Assembly: GCA_026129905.1 (NCBI GenBank)
Contig: JAHCHE010000051.1
Location: 1 to 39,020 of the forward strand
Direction of reading: 5' to 3'
Length of the DNA: 39,020 bases
Origin: Bryobacteraceae bacterium
GTDB lineage: Bacteria; Acidobacteriota; Terriglobia; Bryobacterales; Bryobacteraceae
Positions 34,199 to 39,020 of this stretch are shown in pieces (position 1 is the first letter of the stretch; each line of letters begins with the position of its first letter). Position numbers and translations under genes: made by a program. The notes below the pieces were generated by a model. It worked only from the letters and a program-made list of their open reading frames with translations, was not told where the DNA came from and did no database searches.

Positions 34199-34310
34199 AA
34201 GTAGTGCAAAGCGCAGTCGGCGAGCCTGGGTAGGAGCCGATGTCGCCCGAGCGCTGGCCGCTCGTTCCCCCCATCGCATCGGTGCGATCACCCCTGCTCA
34301 AGTTCAGTAG

Positions 34311-34436
34311 ATGCTCGGCCTCCGTTCGCGCTGGGAGACAGAAGCGTTTCTCCGTCGCGCCGAAGCGTATCACGACTACACGATGGATGATCTGGAACGG
34401 GGCCTCGCCGCTATTCGCGACGCCGCCCCGCAATGA
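34311..34436 (+). CDS. Short antitoxin-like protein of a PIN-type pair (probably truncated)
   Basis: 41 residues with WETEAFLRRAEAYHDYTMDD and LERGLAAIRDA, the pattern of small helical proteins that commonly precede PIN-domain toxins in Acidobacteriota and Cyanobacteria. An in-frame TAG stands right before the ATG, so the N-terminus may be lost. Its TGA overlaps the ATG of the PIN remnant (ATGA), the normal coupling for such pairs. No other partner is present. The family assignment is from memory of similar pairs. Confidence 0.5.
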   Translation: MLGLRSRWETEAFLRRAEAYHDYTMDDLERGLAAIRDAAPQ

Positions 34437-34512
34437 TTGCCGTCAGTGATACCTCGCCTCTCTGCTACCGGCGCTGTTGAAGGCAACGCTGGAGCGCTTT
34501 CGCCGGAACTGA
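34433..34512 (+). pseudogene. PIN-domain toxin remnant with internal deletion
   Basis: The frame starts MIAVSDTSPLCY, a typical PIN N-terminus with its first catalytic Asp, then ends after three more codons. In another frame the text LLPALLKATLERFRRN, ending in TGA, looks like the C-terminal helix of such toxins. An internal deletion of roughly 100 codons with a frameshift would explain this. The enzyme would be dead. Confidence 0.5.
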
Positions 34513-34535
34513 CCTTCGCGCAGACCCACCTTGGC

Positions 34536-34717
34536 CTAAACCACGTGCCATAGCCGCTTATTCGCCGGCAGCCCCGCCACCTGTACCGATACCGCTCGGT
34601 CACCCCATGCGGCGAGGTGCTCGTGGCCGTCCGCCCGTACCCGTCGTAAGTCTGGCGGTGGCCCATTCGGACCCCGAGCTCTGCGTCTGGTAGTCGTTCC
34701 GGTGTCGCCTTTAGCCG
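34536..34717 (-). pseudogene. RHS/YD-repeat fragment C (scrambled)
   Basis: On the minus strand, TYDGYGRTATSTSPHGVTER resembles the text YDEYARPLTATSPHGAV of the large RHS gene. After a frameshift AGLPANKRLW matches its AGLPAIKRLW. Two separate parts of the RHS core are thus joined and out of frame. It lies at the 3' end of orphan cassette B. Confidence 0.7.
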
Positions 34718-35464
34718 TCAAGGGCGGGATTCTATCTCGATCGGGTATCCCACATACGGAATCGCTTCAGGATTGATGGGAACCCGCAGCAGCAGCTTCT
34801 TCTCTTGTCCATCTTTGCCGCGATACGTGGCAGTGACAGAGGCGTCTGGCAGGTAGCGGCGAATCGGCCCGATATCGATGCCGACAACCTGGCTGACGGC
34901 GGGTTCATTAAACGCAAGATAAGCATGCACCTTCTCGCGAATCAAACCACGGATCAGGTCGGCTTCCTGCCAGGAGGCGGATTCTGACACGGCCGAGCGG
35001 TATACGTCGTTGTCCACTAGCCGCGTCTTCACCCATCCGAACTCCTGGTTCTCGTCGATCAACATCCACGCCTTCTCCTGCTCTGTGAACTGCCCTCGCC
35101 CGCATACGTACCACAAGCCTCGCTTCTCATTAGAACGCTCGTGCACATAGAAGTAGGACTTCAGAGCTGCCAATGGGCCTCCAACAAAGGAGACGCCAGT
35201 GCGCCCCCACCGGTTGAAAGCACAACCCGGATCCAGCACGTACATCCCGCTTCCCCGGTACCGTACAACGTGGAACCGTCCGATCGCGGCACAATCAACC
35301 TCCGCACCTCGCATGCTCGTTACTTCCATCGTTCCGGCATCCGGAGCCACCTCACTGATCTGGATCAGCAACACCTGGTCGCGGAGGGAAAGGTCGCAGT
35401 CCCCGGCAACGGCACCAGTCGCGAAAAGCAGACTTCTGATCAACACACAAAAACCGAGCCGCAT
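34718..35464 (-). CDS. Unknown secreted protein, RHS-associated cassette B
   Basis: 248 residues. The ATG at 35464 follows GAGG at eight bases and opens a signal peptide (LGFCVLIRSLLFATGAVAG). The mature protein has four cysteines (DCDLSL, VDCAAIG, PGCAFN, YVCGRG), enough for two disulfides. The N-terminal half (QVLLIQISEVAPDAG, RYRGSGMYVLDPGC) looks beta-rich, and the C-terminal half contains a helix LIRGLIREKVHAYLAF and strands VTATYRGKDGQEKKLLLRV. I recognise no family. It starts ten bases after the stop of RHS fragment B and is followed by fragment C, so it travels as an RHS-linked module. It may be an immunity or effector-associated protein of the envelope; this is a guess from position. 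By eye the gene is less GC-rich than its chromosomal neighbours. Confidence 0.68.
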   Translation of the reverse strand: MRLGFCVLIRSLLFATGAVAGDCDLSLRDQVLLIQISEVAPDAGTMEVTSMRGAEVDCAAIGRFHVVRYRGSGMYVLDPGCAFNRWGRTGVSFVGGPLAALKSYFYVHERSNEKRGLWYVCGRGQFTEQEKAWMLIDENQEFGWVKTRLVDNDVYRSAVSESASWQEADLIRGLIREKVHAYLAFNEPAVSQVVGIDIGPIRRYLPDASVTATYRGKDGQEKKLLLRVPINPEAIPYVGYPIEIESRP

Positions 35465-35474
35465 CTGTGTCGCC

Positions 35475-35690
35475 TCATTCAGTTGCCACCATCATCCGCT
35501 CTTCATTGTCGTACTCGTAGTAGCTGTCCAGTTGTCCGCTCTTGCCGTCCTTGCTCACCCACAGCCGCTTGATCGCCGGCAGTCCCGCCAGTGTGTACCG
35601 ATACCGCTCGCCCACCTGCCCCGCCGCGCACGAAGTCGCGTTCCCCCATTGGCCTCCGTCACCCGGCCCCAGAAGCAATAGTGCGGCAAG
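35475..35690 (-). pseudogene. RHS/YD-repeat fragment B (3' core copy, frameshifted)
   Basis: A near-identical copy of part of the large RHS gene (TSCAAGQV, RYRYTLAGLPAIKRLWVS, KDGKSGQLDSYYEYDNE). At its 5' end one A is missing relative to the intact copy (GGCCAATGG against GGCCAAATGG), so WGRVTEA and the following core are in different frames. It diverges after DNEERM and stops a few codons later. It sits between cassettes A and B and has no start of its own. Confidence 0.85.
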
Positions 35691-35715
35691 ACGTTGCCCT
35701 GAAGAGTCGCCCGCG

Positions 35716-36447
35716 CTAACGGAACTCACCAGCGCGGAAAAGCTCTATCGGCTGGCGCATCACTTTTTCCACCACCTTCCCGTCCCAATCGGGTTCGTAC
35801 ATGGTACGCGACGAGAAGCAATAGGGCGCCCGGCTCGGATCGAGGCGAAACTCGAACAGAATGCCCGTGTTCTTCGACCGTTTTGCCACGGTTGCAACCG
35901 CGAAGATGAAAGGATCCCGAACATCGAAGTCATTGCAGATGACCGAGCGAATGTCTCCTTCCGCTTTCGCGAACGCCGAAGCGTCAGCTCGAATCGCTGT
36001 TGTGATCAGCTTCTTCATCGCCGCGTCGCGGTGCGAGGGCTGCCACCGGCCTATCGTCGCCGCTCGCAGCGTACACTTTTTGCTTTCGCCGGACAGTCGC
36101 TCGTACCACTCGAGCCCGCTCTCGTAACACTTTCGCGCTCCATTCACTCGAAAGTCGCAGGCGCCCGCAGTGATACTTGCCTTGCCACTCTCGCCGCAAA
36201 CCTTGAACAGAAGATCGAGCGCGGCCACCCCAGCGTAACTGCATCCGTCCGTTCGCATAATCAGAAATTCCAAATCGCCGGCCGCCGGCAGGCGCTCCTC
36301 CCGCCAGTACGCTGCCCATCGCAGGTAATGCGCGGCGGTATCCGCGCCTTCCTTCCAGGAAATCCGGCAATCCGGTGAGCGTGCCCACGAAATGGACGCG
36401 AAGCAAAGCAGGGAAGAGATCGCCACCCTCATCCGCACATCAGTCAT
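35716..36447 (-). CDS. Unknown secreted cysteine-rich protein, RHS-associated cassette A
   Basis: 243 residues. The start overlaps the stop of the RHS gene as TGATG, implying coupling; a second ATG at residue 6 gives a cleaner signal peptide (MRVAISSLLCFASISWA). The mature part has eight cysteines (PDCRISW, DGCSYAG, KVCGES, GACDFRV, KCYESG, KKCTLRA, VICNDFD, YCFSSR), an even number suited to disulfides in the periplasm. I recognise no domain; the middle is helical (AALDLLFKVCGESGKA, AAMKKLITTAIRADASAF). It shares no clear similarity with cassette B beyond export and size. Position suggests an immunity-like or accessory product of the RHS tip, not shown. Confidence 0.68.
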   Translation of the reverse strand: MTDVRMRVAISSLLCFASISWARSPDCRISWKEGADTAAHYLRWAAYWREERLPAAGDLEFLIMRTDGCSYAGVAALDLLFKVCGESGKASITAGACDFRVNGARKCYESGLEWYERLSGESKKCTLRAATIGRWQPSHRDAAMKKLITTAIRADASAFAKAEGDIRSVICNDFDVRDPFIFAVATVAKRSKNTGILFEFRLDPSRAPYCFSSRTMYEPDWDGKVVEKVMRQPIELFRAGEFR

Positions 36448-38552
36448 CAGCGGCCTCCACCCATGGGGCTTCGCGGTATGCGCTGCCGATCCGACGCATG
36501 CCGCACCTTCTTGTTCGGCGGCGGGTCGTAACTGTACGCCTCCCGCTTCCGCCGCACCTCCGCCAGCCGACCCATCGCGTCGTAAATGTAGCCCAGGTAC
36601 GGACTCTCGTACGGCGCCGCCTGGTCGTTCGGATACAGCTCGTTCGTCATCCGCCCTTCATTGTCGTACTCGTAGTAGCTGTCCAGTTGCCCGCTCTTGC
36701 CGTCCTTGCTCACCCACAGCCGCTTGATCGCCGGCAGCCCCGCCAGCGTGTACCGGTACCGCTCGGCCACCTGCCCCGCCGCGCAGGAAGTCGCGTTCCC
36801 CCATTTGGCCTCCGTCAGCCGCCCCCAGTAGTACGTCCCATACCCGGTGTCCGTGATCGTCTGCGTGTCGTAGGTGAAGCTCACGCTCTGGCAGGCGTCC
36901 GCCTGCGAGGCCCCCGCCGCGAACCGGTCGATCTTCGTCAGCCGCCGGTACGCGTCGTAGGTATACTCCGCCTTCTGGTTCTTCGCGTCCGTCCTGCGCA
37001 ACAGCAATCCCTGTGCGTTATACGCGTAGCTCGCCGCGCCCGTTTCCGGGTGGGTCGCCGACGTTACCCGCCCGCTCGTATCGTAACCGAACGTCCGCGT
37101 CTGCGTCGCCCCCCCGCGCGTCATCGACGCCTGCTCCAGTTGCCCCGCCGCGTTGTACGCGTACGTCGTCTCCCAGTCCGCCCCGCCCGCCGGATTCGGC
37201 TCGGTCGCCTTCACCAGCTCCCCCATCGCGTTCAGCGTGAACTTCTTCCACTTGCCCGCCGGGTCCGTCACCGTCGCCGTGTTGCCCAGGTACGCATATG
37301 TGGTCACCCCTGTGCCATTGGGCTGCGCGTCGCTTACGCCCTGCCTCACGCTCACCGTCCGCCCCATCGCGTCATAGCTGTACCTCGTCCAGTACACGGT
37401 TCCTCCCGGCGCGTACGGTTCCGAGACCTGGCTCGCCTTGCCGAGCGGCGAGCAGGCGCACGGAGCGTACTTTGTCTCCACGGTCGAGACCACGTTGTTC
37501 GTTCCGTAGCCCGTCTCCACTTTAATAGTCCGCCCCAACCCGTCCATCTTCGTTTTCGTCCACCGTCCGTTCACCGTCGCCGTCGTCACCGGCGGCGAGT
37601 TCGAGTAGGTGTACGTCGTCACCGCGCCGTGCGGCGACGTCGCCGTCAACGGCCGCGCGTATTCGTCGTACGACATCGCCGCGCTGGCGCCGTTGGGCCC
37701 CGTCTTTTGCGTCAGCCCCAGAAACGAATTCCATTGGAGCGACGTCGCCAGGTTCGACTGGCTGTTCGGCGTGATCGCTCCCGGAACCGCGTTGTTGTTG
37801 GCCGGCGTTACCGCCACCGTCGTGTTCCCCGTGGTCGTCTGCGTCGGCGTTCCCGTGATGTCGTATTTCGTCGTCGTCGCGATCGGCGAGCCGTACGAAG
37901 TGCTCGACGTTGCGTTCCCGCGGTAGACCAGCGCCGTCCCGTAGTTCGCCGAGTCGTGTTGCCGCAGCCCCGTCCGGTTCACCAGCCCGCCCGCATAGCT
38001 GTCGTAGGTGTTCGATGCCAGCGTCCGCGTCTGGCCGCCCTGCGTTACCGTCGCCGAACTTAGCCGGTTGAAAATGAACCGGTTGGTATACTGCGTCCCG
38101 CTCAGGTAGCTCATGTTGTACGTTCGCTTCGGCGTGATCGGGTTCCCGTAGTCGTACTCCTTCCGCTGCGTCGCGTTGCCGCGCAGGTCCACGGTCTGCT
38201 CCTGCCGCGACGTAGCCACCCCGTCCAGCGTGGTGTCCGCTGCCGACACGTACGGTGGCCGGGTTCCGTTGCCGCTCCAGGCATAATACGTGCCGCGGTG
38301 GATGTAGTTCGGATTCGCCTCCGGCCGCGTTTCCTCGTACTTCAGAAACCCCACGTCCCACCTCGCCGTGTCGAACTCGAAACCCCACCGCGTGAACGCG
38401 GTGACCGACGCGTCGTGCAGGTCCGTGATCCCGTGCACCGTCCGGCTCGCATCTTCACCCGGGTGCCAGAACCAGTACGCCTGCTGCTCCTCCGGACGCC
38501 CCTCGATCGCCGGCGTCGTGGCCGTCCGCCACGTCGGCGGGTCACAACCTTT
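36447..38552 (-). pseudogene. RHS/YD-repeat protein, 5'-truncated
   Basis: The open frame runs 701 codons with about ten YD repeats (for example YDAMGRTVSVRQG, YDTSGRVTSATHPETG, YNAQGLLLRRTDAK, YDNEGRMTNELYP). The nearest usable start is a GTG at 38438, but clear protein text continues upstream of it (EEQQAYWFWHPGEDASRT) until a stop, with no start or signal peptide. The 5' part of the gene is therefore missing. The C-terminus ends only about 30 residues after the last YD repeat (YDAMGRLAEVRRKR) with no toxin-like domain and without the usual hyperconserved RHS end. Intact members form large secreted shells around a C-terminal effector. This copy may be silent, or could be expressed from the GTG. 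Confidence 0.85.
36646..36831 (-). repeat. Direct repeat within the RHS gene, second copy at 35491-35676
   Basis: About 185 bases in the same orientation at two places 1155 bases apart, with only scattered substitutions and one single-base gap. Both encode the same RHS core part ending at the DNE-RM junction. Homology between them could drive loss or exchange of cassette A. Confidence 0.88.
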
Positions 38553-38699
38553 TCAACGCGCGCAAATCCAATGTTCTTAACTATTTGAGTCCCGCCCAGC
38601 GCCGGATTCCTTGCCCTCCCGTGCTACCCTGTTACCGGGAGGCCATCCTCTTTCCTCGCCTCCCGCCCCAATTCTTCGCATAAGGAGTTGTAATCCATC

Positions 38700-39020
38700 G
38701 TGTCTGACCACAAATCGCCCGCCGAATCGGCCAAACCCGGCGGCCCCACAGGGCCCCGCACGGAGGCTGGCAAGGCTCGCTCCGCCCGAAATTCGCTCAA
38801 ACACGGCCTGACCAGCCGCGAACTCTTCGTCCCGCCCGGCGAACTCGATAATTTCGTCGATTTCAAGGCCACCCTGCTCGAGGAAATCCAGCCCAAGGGC
38901 GCCCTCCAGATGGCCGCCTTCAACCACCTCCTCCATGCCGCTTGGACCCTCGACCACGTCCGCGCCATGGAAGCCAGCTACCTCGCCCTCGGCCCCGACG
39001 CCCTCGAAAGCAAGGAAACC
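38700..39020 (+). CDS. Hypothetical protein of the TGPRTEAGKARSARN family (partial)
   Basis: 107 codons to the right edge; the gene continues beyond the window. The GTG start follows AAGGAG at about 12 bases. The N-terminus PTGPRTEAGKARSARNSLKH then GLTSRELFVPP is a signature I associate with a family widespread in Acidobacteriota and Planctomycetes, often in many copies per genome and near mobile regions. The following part is helical and amphipathic (VDFKATLLEEIQPKGALQ, AAFNHLLHAAWTLDHVRAM). Function unknown. Confidence 0.72.
   Translation, partial: MSDHKSPAESAKPGGPTGPRTEAGKARSARNSLKHGLTSRELFVPPGELDNFVDFKATLLEEIQPKGALQMAAFNHLLHAAWTLDHVRAMEASYLALGPDALESKET

Noticed and set aside
34240-34449. 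Plus-strand frame of 69 codons overlapping the antitoxin-like ORF
   Set aside because: The alternative frame at 34311 has recognisable antitoxin-like text and the overlapping ATGA; this one has none.
36375-38063. Plus-strand frame of about 560 codons, Arg/Val-rich
   Set aside because: Antisense to the RHS YD repeats; its regularity only mirrors the repeats of the other strand.
1-39020. tRNA or rRNA genes
   Set aside because: No cloverleaf with CCA-adjacent acceptor pattern or rRNA-like conserved stretch was noticed on reading; a covariance search would be needed to exclude one fully.

Overview
The window looks like a chromosomal stretch of an Acidobacteriota, most likely of the Solibacter/Bryobacter group. 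It is GC-rich by eye. It carries several families typical of that group: two proteins with the two-lobed C-terminal domain known as TIGR03437 (Solibacter C-terminal domain), many Tat-type or Sec-exported proteins, and two separate sets of the DUF1501/DUF1552 and DUF1549-DUF1553/DUF1592 'planctomycete-type cytochrome' proteins. This placement is inferred from protein families, not from a marker gene.

Layout. 1-3004: the tail of an unidentified frame, then a three-gene ABC exporter operon (ATPase plus two ABC-2 permeases) with overlapping or abutting GTG starts. 3026-5334: a membrane-anchored TPR protein diverging from a FecR-like exported protein that ends in a strong intrinsic terminator. 5341-7223: a group II intron of IIC type with its reverse transcriptase, inserted just behind that terminator. 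7309-13136: exported carbohydrate or sugar-acid genes (a beta-propeller, an enolase-superfamily dehydratase, a GH88/GH105 hydrolase), interrupted by a BP74-like/TIGR03437 fusion and an orphan NarL-type regulator. 13186-15581: small redox or stress proteins (DCC, DUF302, PfpI) and an exported DUF5666-like protein. 15661-18411: a 916-residue NHL propeller/TIGR03437 protein.

19384-24071: a sigma-54 response regulator, its sensor kinase and a proline-rich lipoprotein read leftward, opposite bacterioferritin read rightward. 24112-34048: a DUF1552 + DUF1592-type pair reading left, then YceH, an alginate-export-type porin, and a DUF1549/DUF1553 + DUF1501 pair reading right. Each pair combines a c-heme-like secreted protein with a Tat-exported partner, so they probably work together outside the cytoplasm on substrates that are not known.

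34049-39020 is the accessory part and the most interesting. On the minus strand, a 5'-truncated RHS/YD-repeat gene is followed by a secreted cysteine-rich orphan protein, a frameshifted second copy of the RHS 3' core, a second unrelated secreted orphan protein, and a third scrambled RHS fragment. Beyond it lie the remains of an antitoxin/PIN-toxin pair. This is the core-plus-displaced-tip architecture of polymorphic RHS loci, but the cassette proteins carry signal peptides and match nothing I recognise. No CRISPR array, tRNA or rRNA was seen.
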